Assembly: GCA_018812485.1 (NCBI GenBank)
Contig: JAHJDO010000119.1
Coordinates: 1-60,589 of the forward strand
DNA: 60,589 nt
Direction: 5' to 3'
Origin: a bacterium
GTDB lineage: Bacteria > JAHJDO01
The translations under genes were made by a program, and so were the position numbers. Positions 24,811 through 32,459 of this stretch are shown here, piece by piece. The notes under the pieces are model-generated. The model searched no databases. It was not told where the DNA came from and saw only the letters and a list, made by a program, of their open reading frames with translations. Each line of letters starts with the position of its first letter. The first letter of the stretch is position 1.

Positions 24811-25424
24811 TATTTCTTCCGCCAGACAACTTCAAGATCATAATAAGAAATTTGCTTATGGCATTTTGGACAGATTACTATTCTCTCTTCATTCATTTCT
24901 TCAGGGATATCCAGAAATGCATATTCAGTGCTGTAAGATGTATGAACGCACATTGGACATTTTAGTTTTTCTGTGGCGTATTTGCTGACAGTCCTTGCAT
25001 GAGCTATATCCCCTATCTTTGGAGCGCTTAAAATACCAACCAATATTATCGCCAGTACAGCAACTATTGTTGGCAGTAAAAAACTAGGAACTCTTCTCCA
25101 TACAGGATTTTCAAAACGCTGATATAATTTTTTAAAGAATTCTGTGGATTTGCTATCTCCCTGAAGCAGACGAATACCCGCTTTACAGCCAAAACCTGCT
25201 GTTCGCTCAGTCCATCTGACCTCTCCCTTAAATCGCATAGGTTTCTTTGCCTTATGAGTATATATTCTAAGATTTACCTTTTCCCCGATGTGGAGAAAGT
25301 TTCTCAACCGTATTCCTATACCGCGTTTGGAAAAATCCTGCAGAGTAGCAACCTCTTTACCCAATTCTACTCTAGTCTTTTCCAGAGAAAATCTTTTATG
25401 TCTTCTTTTATTTTCACTACCCAT
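24810..25424 (-). CDS. PilZ domain - membrane helix - zinc ribbon protein
   Basis: 204 residues in three parts. Residues 1-100 are a PilZ domain with R-R-H-K-R-F (~6-11) and D-F-S-K-R-G-I-G-I (~29), the two parts of a c-di-GMP site. Residues ~112-135 are a membrane helix (F-L-L-P-T-I-V-A-V-L-A-I-I-L-V-G-I-L). The C-terminal part has C-P-M-C (~157) and C-P-K-C-H (~185), a zinc ribbon. I know of no characterised protein with this layout. It follows the pseudopilin gene by 5 bases. Confidence 0.75.
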   Translation of the reverse strand: MGSENKRRHKRFSLEKTRVELGKEVATLQDFSKRGIGIRLRNFLHIGEKVNLRIYTHKAKKPMRFKGEVRWTERTAGFGCKAGIRLLQGDSKSTEFFKKLYQRFENPVWRRVPSFLLPTIVAVLAIILVGILSAPKIGDIAHARTVSKYATEKLKCPMCVHTSYSTEYAFLDIPEEMNEERIVICPKCHKQISYYDLEVVWRKK

Positions 25425-25429
25425 GATTA

Positions 25430-26257
25430 TTAATCCGGTTCATGATGTCCATAGAGTTTATTTGCAACTGCTGGGTCAGTGCTATCCTCCCCAATCCAGC
25501 CTATATTAACTGATTCATAATCCCTGCCATACATAGTTCGCGAATAGGACATCCTCTCGCTGGTGATATGCCCATCACACCATACAACATTTGCCAAGCC
25601 GTTATGCCTGAAATGCATAGATGGAGAAAGTTGATTCCAACTAACACCACCTATAGTTTTGTAATATGGGGCGCCCAAATCATAATTTTCCACAATCGCT
25701 CCGCTTCTAATTCCTGCAGTATCAGATAAAATAACAGTTTCGGAAGGATTCTTTATGTCCGAATCTTTATGTTGTTTGTAGAACCACTGACTACTTCCTA
25801 GATTACCTCCAACAAACTGTTTATTGTATCCGTAACCTCCACTTGCAGGTTGATATGCTGTTTTACTAAACTGTTTAAAATTGGGGCATGTTTTAATTTC
25901 ACCCATTTTTAGATAGGAATAGATAGGACTACCTGTAAAATCAAGCTCTCCTTCTGCTGTGTACTGTGCTCCTGTCCAGAATATTTGTGGTCCGTTTGGA
26001 TAGGGATCTCCCTTACTCAAACCGCCGACATAGTTAGTACAATCAGAACAGAGCGGATAATATCCGTCATTATCATTTTTGTACATCTCTATTGCCAGAA
26101 AAATCTCTTTCAAGTTAGAGATACATACTGTCTGCCTTCCTTTTTCCCTTGCCTTTGAAAGCGCAGGAAGAAGGATTGATGAGAGCATGGCTATTATTGC
26201 TATCACAACCAAAAGCTCTAAAAGTGTAAACCCTTTTTTGTTCTTTCTTGTTACCAT
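25430..26257 (-). CDS. Pseudopilin with H-X9-DG domain, first gene after B12 riboswitch
   Basis: 275 residues. The type IV pilin-like N-terminus is K-K-G-F-T-L-L-E-L-L-V-V-I-A-I-I, with prepilin peptidase cleavage expected after G9. The C-terminal signature H-N-G-L-A-N-V-V-W-C-D-G (~213-224) is H-X9-DG. Such proteins are numerous in Planctomycetes, Lentisphaerae and Omnitrophota and form surface or periplasmic filaments of unknown function. Being the first gene behind the cobalamin riboswitch and terminator, its expression should rise when B12 is scarce. A GGGGAAAAG ribosome site precedes the ATG. Confidence 0.88.
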   Translation of the reverse strand: MVTRKNKKGFTLLELLVVIAIIAMLSSILLPALSKAREKGRQTVCISNLKEIFLAIEMYKNDNDGYYPLCSDCTNYVGGLSKGDPYPNGPQIFWTGAQYTAEGELDFTGSPIYSYLKMGEIKTCPNFKQFSKTAYQPASGGYGYNKQFVGGNLGSSQWFYKQHKDSDIKNPSETVILSDTAGIRSGAIVENYDLGAPYYKTIGGVSWNQLSPSMHFRHNGLANVVWCDGHITSERMSYSRTMYGRDYESVNIGWIGEDSTDPAVANKLYGHHEPD

Positions 26258-26287
26258 CTGTCTTTTCCCCTTTTTGTTAACTCATCC

Positions 26288-26322
26288 AAAAATAAAAAAG
26301 CCCAATCTTCGCAGATTGAGCT
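26288..26322 (-). terminator. Rho-independent terminator of the cobalamin riboswitch
   Basis: Minus strand 10-bp stem AGCTCAATCT / AGATTGGGCT with a GCGA loop (26299-26322), then a U-rich run. It lies between the aptamer and the pseudopilin start, the expected expression platform for transcriptional control. Confidence 0.85.
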
Positions 26323-26334
26323 TTCCATTATAAA

Positions 26335-26462
26335 AACTTCCCCTTTCCACGAAGGTACTTACCTAAACAGGCAATGGTCCGGGCTTTCCCAAAATTTTCG
26401 GGAATTACCGTTGCGGGACAGCGCCCAGAATCTCACTGGGACTTCCTTTGCCTCTCCGGCTA
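26335..26462 (-). promoter_or_regulatory. Cobalamin (adenosylcobalamin-type) riboswitch aptamer
   Basis: On the minus strand the conserved elements appear in order: GCCGGAGAGGCAAAGGAAGT, a CCCAG...CTGGG hairpin, GCGCTGTCCCGCAACGGTAA, and the B12 box AAAGCCCGGACCATTGCCTG. This is the canonical cobalamin aptamer core. Ligand binding should favour the terminator just downstream and shut off the pseudopilin-to-cobQ block. Confidence 0.92.
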
Positions 26463-26499
26463 AAAACTAATTTTCAAAAGAACGTTCTAAACTTGCTGA

Positions 26500-26527
26500 A
26501 TTATAACACTATTAATTCATATGTCTA
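26500..26527 (-). promoter_or_regulatory. Promoter of the cobalamin riboswitch transcript
   Basis: Minus strand TAGACA (26522-26527), 16 bases, TATAAT (26500-26505). It lies between the feoB stop and the aptamer. Predicted transcription start is near 26493. Confidence 0.7.
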
Positions 26528-26545
26528 TAACAGATTTGTGTTTTC

Positions 26546-28252
26546 TTAAAGAATAAGATTAAGCATTCCTCCTACTATCAATACAGCCGCAATCATAATT
26601 GCTGATGCTTTGAGCATATCTACAAATCCCAACTCCTTTACCAATGTACTGAAAGTAGCTATACATGGAAAATACATTGTCAAGACTATACTGGCTATTA
26701 TCAGCTGCTTCAAATTAAGGGCTAAAGGCGCTAACATTCCAACAGCCACATCTTTACGCAGGAAACCAACTAATAGCGCTCCTATTGCCTCTTTTGGCAG
26801 TCCAAAAATTCCAGAAATAACAGGAGCAGTATATTTCCCCACGAATTGGATTATGCCCAATGTATAAAGTATGTTTACTATAAATACTCCCAAAAGCACA
26901 AAAGGGATCGCTTCTTTAATAAACCACTTCGTGCGAATCCATGTTTTTTTCAGCAGATGTGTTAGGTAAGGTCTTCGGTAAGGTGGTATTTCCATAAATA
27001 TCTCCGGTGACGTTCCGCTTACCAGGTGAGCCATTAAGATTCCCAGTACCAGCCAGACCACAAAGAGTGTTCCGTAAACAACGCCTAGTCCATATACCAT
27101 GTGCTTGCCCATCAGTCCCACCACCATGGCTTGCAAAGCCGCACATGGTACTGCAATAGATAACAGAGTCACCGCGATAAATCGCTCTCTTCTGGTAGCT
27201 AATATCCTGGTGGAGAGAATGCCGGGAACATTGCAGCCCAATCCCAGCATCATAGGTATTATTGCCAGACCATGTATACCTAAACGGTGCATCAGTCCGT
27301 CCACCAGAACAGCTAATCTGGGCAGATAGCCACAATCTTCTAAAACTGACAACATTACATAAAAAGCAAAAACATAAGGCAATACTGCTCCTATTGGAAC
27401 AAACAGACCTGTAGTCAATAGTCCAAAGGACTGACCATAATCTATTTTACCCTCTATCAGCTTACCAATTAAGATATCGTGGATAATTCCATCAGATCCC
27501 AATATTGCAGACAATTTCAGTAATAATGGTGTCCATAATTTTTCAAAAACAGGTTCAAATACATAACCTATAAGTCCTTCCCCTATAAATCTTATAATTT
27601 TGAAAGTGAAGAATAATATCACTAGGGCTAGTGGAATTCCGAAGACAGGAATCGTTGAAATATCTCCTAATCTTTCCATGAAGGTATGGTCATGGTGACT
27701 TAATTCCTGAACTTGACCTATAATATCTCCTATAACATGCCATTTTTCTTTATCTTCGTAATCAAATTTAGAAAATTTTGCCTCTTTCAGTCTCTCAGTC
27801 AGTTTTTTGATTCCCTCGCCTGTAACTGCGCAGATAGGGACACAGGGAACACCTAACATCTCTTCCAGCTTTTGAAAATCAATGGTAATCCCTTTATGCT
27901 TGGTTTCATCCCAGAAGTTAAGCGCTATTATCATAGGTTTTTTCTTTTTTATTAATTGCATTGTGAGGTTAAGACTTTTTTCCAAATTGGTGGCATCAAC
28001 AACATTAATAACTATATCTCCCCCCTTAAGCATTCTAACTGCAACTTCTTCTGCTTTATCACCAGCATCTAAGGAATAAGTTCCCGGCACATCTATTACC
28101 ATCATCTCTTCTTCATCTATCCGCATTTTACCCTGTGTAAAATCAACTGTTGTACCTGGATAGTTGGAGATAATAACATTTGCACCCGTTAGTCTATTGA
28201 AAACTACACTCTTACCGGTGTTGGGATTTCCCATAAGCAATATTTTTTTCAT
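26546..28252 (-). CDS. feoB: Ferrous iron (or other divalent metal) transporter FeoB, short form
   Basis: 568 residues from the ATG at 28252, which overlaps the feoA stop (ATGA). The N-terminal G domain has G-N-P-N-T-G-K-S (~8-15), D-V-P-G-T-Y-S-L (~55) and N-F-W-D (~114). The core follows with Gate-like repeats (G-C-N-V-P-G-I and P-C-A-A-L-Q) and about eight membrane helices. It is shorter than the ~770-residue E. coli protein. Fe(II) is the standard substrate; its coupling to cobT makes cobalt worth considering. Confidence 0.92.
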   Translation of the reverse strand: MKKILLMGNPNTGKSVVFNRLTGANVIISNYPGTTVDFTQGKMRIDEEEMMVIDVPGTYSLDAGDKAEEVAVRMLKGGDIVINVVDATNLEKSLNLTMQLIKKKKPMIIALNFWDETKHKGITIDFQKLEEMLGVPCVPICAVTGEGIKKLTERLKEAKFSKFDYEDKEKWHVIGDIIGQVQELSHHDHTFMERLGDISTIPVFGIPLALVILFFTFKIIRFIGEGLIGYVFEPVFEKLWTPLLLKLSAILGSDGIIHDILIGKLIEGKIDYGQSFGLLTTGLFVPIGAVLPYVFAFYVMLSVLEDCGYLPRLAVLVDGLMHRLGIHGLAIIPMMLGLGCNVPGILSTRILATRRERFIAVTLLSIAVPCAALQAMVVGLMGKHMVYGLGVVYGTLFVVWLVLGILMAHLVSGTSPEIFMEIPPYRRPYLTHLLKKTWIRTKWFIKEAIPFVLLGVFIVNILYTLGIIQFVGKYTAPVISGIFGLPKEAIGALLVGFLRKDVAVGMLAPLALNLKQLIIASIVLTMYFPCIATFSTLVKELGFVDMLKASAIMIAAVLIVGGMLNLIL

Positions 28253-28491
28253 GGTTGCTCTATCTCCACCCATATTTTCTGAGCCATACCAAAACCTACA
28301 GCAGCCCTGGTATTCCCATGGCTGACAATAACAGGTCCTCTCATTAATTGCCTGCTTACTTTCTTAATTGTTTTGCCAACTCTTAAACCAAGCGCATCAA
28401 GCCTGCAATTCATCCCGGCTCCACCGTCTATTTGAACTATTTTCCCATTTTGACCAGACCTCATATTAACTAAAGAAATCAGTCCATTCAT
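28249..28491 (-). CDS. feoA: FeoA-like SH3-domain protein
   Basis: 80 residues. The FeoA pattern is present: [12 protein letters not shown] (~13-24), [14 protein letters not shown] (~30-43), then the strand [15 protein letters not shown] (~52). FeoA binds FeoB from the cytoplasmic side and supports transport. Its ATG overlaps the cobT stop and its stop overlaps the feoB ATG, so the three are translationally coupled. Confidence 0.9.
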   Translation of the reverse strand: MNGLISLVNMRSGQNGKIVQIDGGAGMNCRLDALGLRVGKTIKKVSRQLMRGPVIVSHGNTRAAVGFGMAQKIWVEIEQP

Positions 28492-29558
28492 TTTACTTCC
28501 TCCGAAACCCCTGCATCTTCAAAAGTTGCCATCTCATTCAATATCTTTATTCCAGCTTCTATTACACTGATTCCAAGTGCTGCTCCTGTGCCTTCGCCCA
28601 GTCTCATGTTCAAATCCAAAATTGGATTAAGATTCATTCTACTGAGCATGTACTGATGTCCTGCTTCCACAGATTTGTGCGCTGCAAAAATATAATCCTT
28701 TACCTGAGGGCATAGTTCGTATGCAATAAGAGCGCCCGCTGTAGATATTAGTCCATCAATTACAACAGGAGTATTTGATGCCGCTGCCCCGAGCACACAG
28801 CCGCATAATCCACCAATTTCAAATCCGCCAACCTTTGCTAATACATCAATAGGATCTTCAGGATTCGGCTTATTAATATCCAGTGCCTTTTTTATAACTC
28901 TAACTTTATTCTCAAATGCTTCATCTGAAATTCCTGTTCCGCGGCCCGTGACTTTCTCAACTTCAATCCCTGAAAAGGCTGCAATCACTGCGCTGCTTGG
29001 TGTAGTATTTCCTATTCCCATATCCCCTGTTCCCAATATGTCAATCCCGTGTTTTTTCCTTTCCATAAATACTTCTATCCCATTCTCTATAGATTTTACT
29101 GCTTCCTCTCTTGTCATTGCAGTACCTTTTGTCATATTCTTAGTGCCAAACCCCACCTTTTTATCCATGAAATTTCGGATTTCGGATTTCGGATTTCGGA
29201 TTTCGGCAGCCACTCCCATATCAATGACAATTACCTTTGCTCCAACATGTCTTGCCAGAACATTAATACCTGCTCCTTCTCTTAAAAAATTATAGACCAT
29301 TTGAGGCGTAACTTCCTGAGGGAACGCGCTAACCCCTTCCTCCACGACTCCATGATCTCCAGCCATTGTAAAAATCACCTTATTCCCGAATTCAGGTTTG
29401 AGACTTCCTGTGATTCCTACAATCTGTTTTGCAAACTCCTCTAATCTGCCCAGACTCCCTCTTGGCTTGGTAAGACTATCAAGCCTTCTCTGTGCTTCAT
29501 CCATAAGCTTTGAATCTAATGGCTTAATTCTACTAATTACCTGTTTGATTTTGTCCAT
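28488..29558 (-). CDS. cobT: Nicotinate-nucleotide:dimethylbenzimidazole phosphoribosyltransferase CobT
   Basis: 356 residues. It makes alpha-ribazole phosphate, the lower ligand precursor of cobalamin. Family marks: the N-terminal [10 protein letters not shown] (~32-41), A-G-D-H-G-V (~66), G-I-G-N-T-T (~170) and the C-terminal [11 protein letters not shown] (~322), which holds the catalytic Glu. After I-D-M-G-V-A the reading frame carries an in-frame insert ([12 protein letters not shown]) from a 7-base tandem repeat, probably in a loop. cbiB lies 11 bases upstream. Confidence 0.95.
   Translation of the reverse strand: MDKIKQVISRIKPLDSKLMDEAQRRLDSLTKPRGSLGRLEEFAKQIVGITGSLKPEFGNKVIFTMAGDHGVVEEGVSAFPQEVTPQMVYNFLREGAGINVLARHVGAKVIVIDMGVAAEIRNPKSEIRNFMDKKVGFGTKNMTKGTAMTREEAVKSIENGIEVFMERKKHGIDILGTGDMGIGNTTPSSAVIAAFSGIEVEKVTGRGTGISDEAFENKVRVIKKALDINKPNPEDPIDVLAKVGGFEIGGLCGCVLGAAASNTPVVIDGLISTAGALIAYELCPQVKDYIFAAHKSVEAGHQYMLSRMNLNPILDLNMRLGEGTGAALGISVIEAGIKILNEMATFEDAGVSEEVK
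29172..29206 (-). repeat. Five tandem copies of CCGAAAT inside cobT
   Basis: Coding strand CCGAAAT repeated five times without change (35 bases). Because 3 x 7 = 21, it stays open in frame and encodes repeated E-I-R-N-P-K-S. The same CCGAAAT-like words occur in the inverted repeat at 52751-52873, so both may come from one repeat family. Confidence 0.85.
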
Positions 29559-29569
29559 GATTTACTCCC

Positions 29570-30520
29570 CTATTTTATTAACAATTTTATACAGCACCCA
29601 AAAACTATTGACAATGCAGAACATGCATACATTATCCTTATAGAATCTTTTATATCTGAAGGTTCCAAGGACTTTTCAGCATCGCCTATACAGGGTTTTT
29701 CAACCAGTTTTCCCTCATAATAATTTGCCCCTCCAAGTCTCACTCCAATCGCTCCTGCAAATCCTGCTTCAGGAATACCGCTGTTTGGACTTGCATGCTT
29801 CTTCCTGTCCCTTAAAATTACCCTAATAGAATCCCTGAATCCCTTTCCTGAAATAAACGAAGCTATTGGGATTAACAGCATTGATATTCGCGCAGGTATA
29901 AAATTAGCTATATCATCCAGTTTAGCTGATGCCCATCCAATATCTATATATCTCTTGTTCTTGTAGCCAACCATTGAATCAAGTGTATTTGTTGCCTTGT
30001 ACGCCATAGATAAAGGCGCTCCTCCAATAAATGCAAAGAAAACAGGGGAAATAATTCCATCTACTGTGTTCTCTGCCACAGTTTCCACACTGGCTCTTAT
30101 AATTTCTCTCTCATTTAAGCCTTCAGTATCCCTTCCAACAATCCTTGCCAGATTCTCCCTTGCTAAAGACAAGTTATGAGTCTTTAGAGATGTATACACT
30201 CTGTTTGTTTCAATTGAGAGGTCTTTTACTGACAATGAGACAAAAATAAAATAAATACTTACTATTACTCCAAATATCCAATGCAAGCGCGCTGCAAGCC
30301 CTATCAATATAAAAACAAAAAAATATGTTCCAACTACAACCAGAAACACCAGAATTATTCCAGCAACTTTTTTATTAGTTATAACTTTTGTTATACCTTT
30401 TTCTAATATCTCTATTACCTTGCCTATTAAGACAATTGGATGAGGAAGCCATTCAGGATCCCCTATAATCAAATCCAGAATATATGCAAAAATTATTTGA
30501 ATTGTAATGAAATATGTCAT
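29570..30520 (-). CDS. cbiB: Adenosylcobinamide-phosphate synthase CbiB
   Basis: 316 residues, about four to five membrane helices. It joins aminopropanol phosphate to cobyric acid. Family marks: D-L-I-I-G-D-P-E-W-L-P-H-P (~16-28), N-T-V-D-G-I-I-S-P (~150-158), N-T-L-D-S-M-V-G-Y-K-N (~181-191) and P-N-S-G-I-P-E-A-G-F-A-G-A-I-G-V-R-L-G-G (~244-263). Its start overlaps the cobD stop (ATGA). Confidence 0.95.
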   Translation of the reverse strand: MTYFITIQIIFAYILDLIIGDPEWLPHPIVLIGKVIEILEKGITKVITNKKVAGIILVFLVVVGTYFFVFILIGLAARLHWIFGVIVSIYFIFVSLSVKDLSIETNRVYTSLKTHNLSLARENLARIVGRDTEGLNEREIIRASVETVAENTVDGIISPVFFAFIGGAPLSMAYKATNTLDSMVGYKNKRYIDIGWASAKLDDIANFIPARISMLLIPIASFISGKGFRDSIRVILRDRKKHASPNSGIPEAGFAGAIGVRLGGANYYEGKLVEKPCIGDAEKSLEPSDIKDSIRIMYACSALSIVFGCCIKLLIK

Positions 30521-31584
30521 CCGAATATATTCCTAAGAGCCTTGATCAAGAGCTTATTCTCCGTCCTTTTCTTAACTGCCACTCTCACAAACGAGCTGTC
30601 CAGCCCCCTGAAATTGCCGCAATTTCTTACAACAATCTTGTCCTTTATGAGAAGTTCCTCTAACTCTTCAACCTTAAAACGAATACTAGACGTAAATAAA
30701 ATAAAGTTTGTACATGAGTCAAATCCCTTTATGGATTTTATCTTTTTTAATTCGGAAGACAGAAAATTTCGTTCCTTAATCAAAATTCTTTTGCTTTTCT
30801 CAATATATGCTGAGTCAGCTAATAAATAAGAACCAGCAATTTGAGCAAACGTATTTACAGACCATGTCGGCTGGAAATTTTTTATCTTTGCGCTTAGGCG
30901 AGCAGATGCCACTCCGAAGCCAAGCCTTAATCCCGGAATCCCAAGAAACTTTGTCAATGACCTTATAACAAAAAGATTTTGCTGCCTTTGAGCTCTCGTA
31001 ACTAAACTCTCTTCCTCAACCAAATCTATAAATGCCTCATCAATTACTACAAAGACATTATTCTGCTTGGCAAGATCCAGCACATTATAAAGTGTATTGC
31101 GGGATATTTTCTGACCTGTTGGATTGTTCGGATTACAGATAAAAAGGAGTTCTACATTTTTAATAATATTTTTCAGATTTTGTGCTTTTAATTTGAACTC
31201 TTCTTTTTCTTCTAATTTCATAAATTTGATATTACAGCCAACATTCGATAAGGCTCTTTCGTATTCTGAAAACGCAGGAATAATAATAGCTGCCTTTTTG
31301 GGACGCAGCAAGTAGCATATAAGGTATATTAGTTCTGTTGCGCCATTAGACGGGACCAAGCATGTTTTCTTGATGTTATACCTATCTGAGATCGCATTTA
31401 TCAACTGGTTACAATCAGGATCGGGATACATGCGGATTTTATTAAAATCTTCTTTCATAATCCGCTTCAGTCCATCTGGAAAGCAAAGGGGATTTATATT
31501 TGCGCTAAAGTCAATTATTTCATCAAGCGCTATATTGTGCTTTTTACTAATTCGGTATAAGTTGCCGCCGTGCTGAGGTTTCAA
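30517..31584 (-). CDS. cobD: L-threonine-O-3-phosphate decarboxylase CobD
   Basis: 355 residues, PLP-dependent fold type I. It turns threonine phosphate into aminopropanol phosphate for CbiB. H-G-G-N (~5), F-S-A-N-I-N-P (~26), Y-P-D-P-D (~53), N-G-A-T-E (~79), C-N-P-N-N-P-T-G (~150) and the PLP lysine in R-S-L-T-K (~211) separate it from histidinol-phosphate aminotransferases, its nearest look-alike. Neighbours pduX and cbiB confirm the assignment. It overlaps pduX by 38 bases. Confidence 0.93.
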   Translation of the reverse strand: MKPQHGGNLYRISKKHNIALDEIIDFSANINPLCFPDGLKRIMKEDFNKIRMYPDPDCNQLINAISDRYNIKKTCLVPSNGATELIYLICYLLRPKKAAIIIPAFSEYERALSNVGCNIKFMKLEEKEEFKLKAQNLKNIIKNVELLFICNPNNPTGQKISRNTLYNVLDLAKQNNVFVVIDEAFIDLVEEESLVTRAQRQQNLFVIRSLTKFLGIPGLRLGFGVASARLSAKIKNFQPTWSVNTFAQIAGSYLLADSAYIEKSKRILIKERNFLSSELKKIKSIKGFDSCTNFILFTSSIRFKVEELEELLIKDKIVVRNCGNFRGLDSSFVRVAVKKRTENKLLIKALRNIFG

Positions 31585-32452
31585 CTAGTTCTCCTCCCCC
31601 ATTTACAAGTTTAGTAATATAAAAGGTGAACTTTGCCTTAAATCTTTTTTCTATTTTGCAAACAACTGTCTGCATATCAACCTGACCTGGGAAAAACAAA
31701 ATACCAACAACTGTTCCACTATGGGCAGTATTAATTCCGCAAGCTCCTAATTCATCTGCAATTTTCATAAGATCCATAAGCTCTCTTTTATACAGAATTT
31801 TCTGATTGAATTCAGCACTCATTGTTGCGCCTTTTCCAAGCATATGTATGTCTTTTTTTCTGATTCCGTCTTTAACAAGCTCATAAGCCTCTCTTAACTC
31901 TAAAGCATTATTGAATTTCTTCAATATTTCATTACGTCTGGAATTAAACTCAAGAGTATTGACTCTTCCGCCTAAATCAATAATTAATATATCCATTTCA
32001 GGAGGAGGGCCAATATATTCCACTATAGAACCGCCTACATGATCAAAAACAACTATATCTTCAAACATCAAACCATCTGTTGGCTCAATAGAAACTGCTA
32101 TTCTGGCAATTTCCAAAGGGGTTATATCTCTGCCTAAAGCCTTCGCTGTAGCAATGCAGGTTCCAATTATATCTGAGGTACTGCTGCTCATTCCCTTTTC
32201 CTGTGGAATTTCAGAATTGATATATATTTGCCCACCACATTTATGCATACCAAAATAATCCAGAACCTTTCTCATAGCCTCGCAGGATTTATACTTATCG
32301 TCCGGAGCCTTTATTCTGGAATTTGATTCATATATATTGATCTCAACATATGAATAGACATTTACAGGGCATGTTATAAGAAGATGCGTCCCGTCAAGCA
32401 CACCCTGCCACAATTCTCCACATGAACCAGGAACTTTTACTACTGTCTTCAT
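31547..32452 (-). CDS. pduX: L-threonine kinase PduX (GHMP family)
   Basis: 301 residues. It phosphorylates L-threonine to feed CobD. GHMP motifs: the N-terminal P-G-S-C-G-E-L-W-Q-G (~8-17), the ATP loop P-Q-E-K-G-M-S-S-S-T-S-D (~88-99) and the C-terminal G-A-C-G-I-N-T-A-H-S-G-T (~238-249). The start lies 7 bases after the nadB stop, so nadB and the cob genes may share a transcript. Confidence 0.9.
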   Translation of the reverse strand: MKTVVKVPGSCGELWQGVLDGTHLLITCPVNVYSYVEINIYESNSRIKAPDDKYKSCEAMRKVLDYFGMHKCGGQIYINSEIPQEKGMSSSTSDIIGTCIATAKALGRDITPLEIARIAVSIEPTDGLMFEDIVVFDHVGGSIVEYIGPPPEMDILIIDLGGRVNTLEFNSRRNEILKKFNNALELREAYELVKDGIRKKDIHMLGKGATMSAEFNQKILYKRELMDLMKIADELGACGINTAHSGTVVGILFFPGQVDMQTVVCKIEKRFKAKFTFYITKLVNGGGELVETSARRQLIPN

Positions 32453-32459
32453 ATATCAC

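Noticed and set aside
26916-27335. 139-codon frame inside feoB
   Set aside because: Overlaps the conserved FeoB core in another frame, with no family resemblance.
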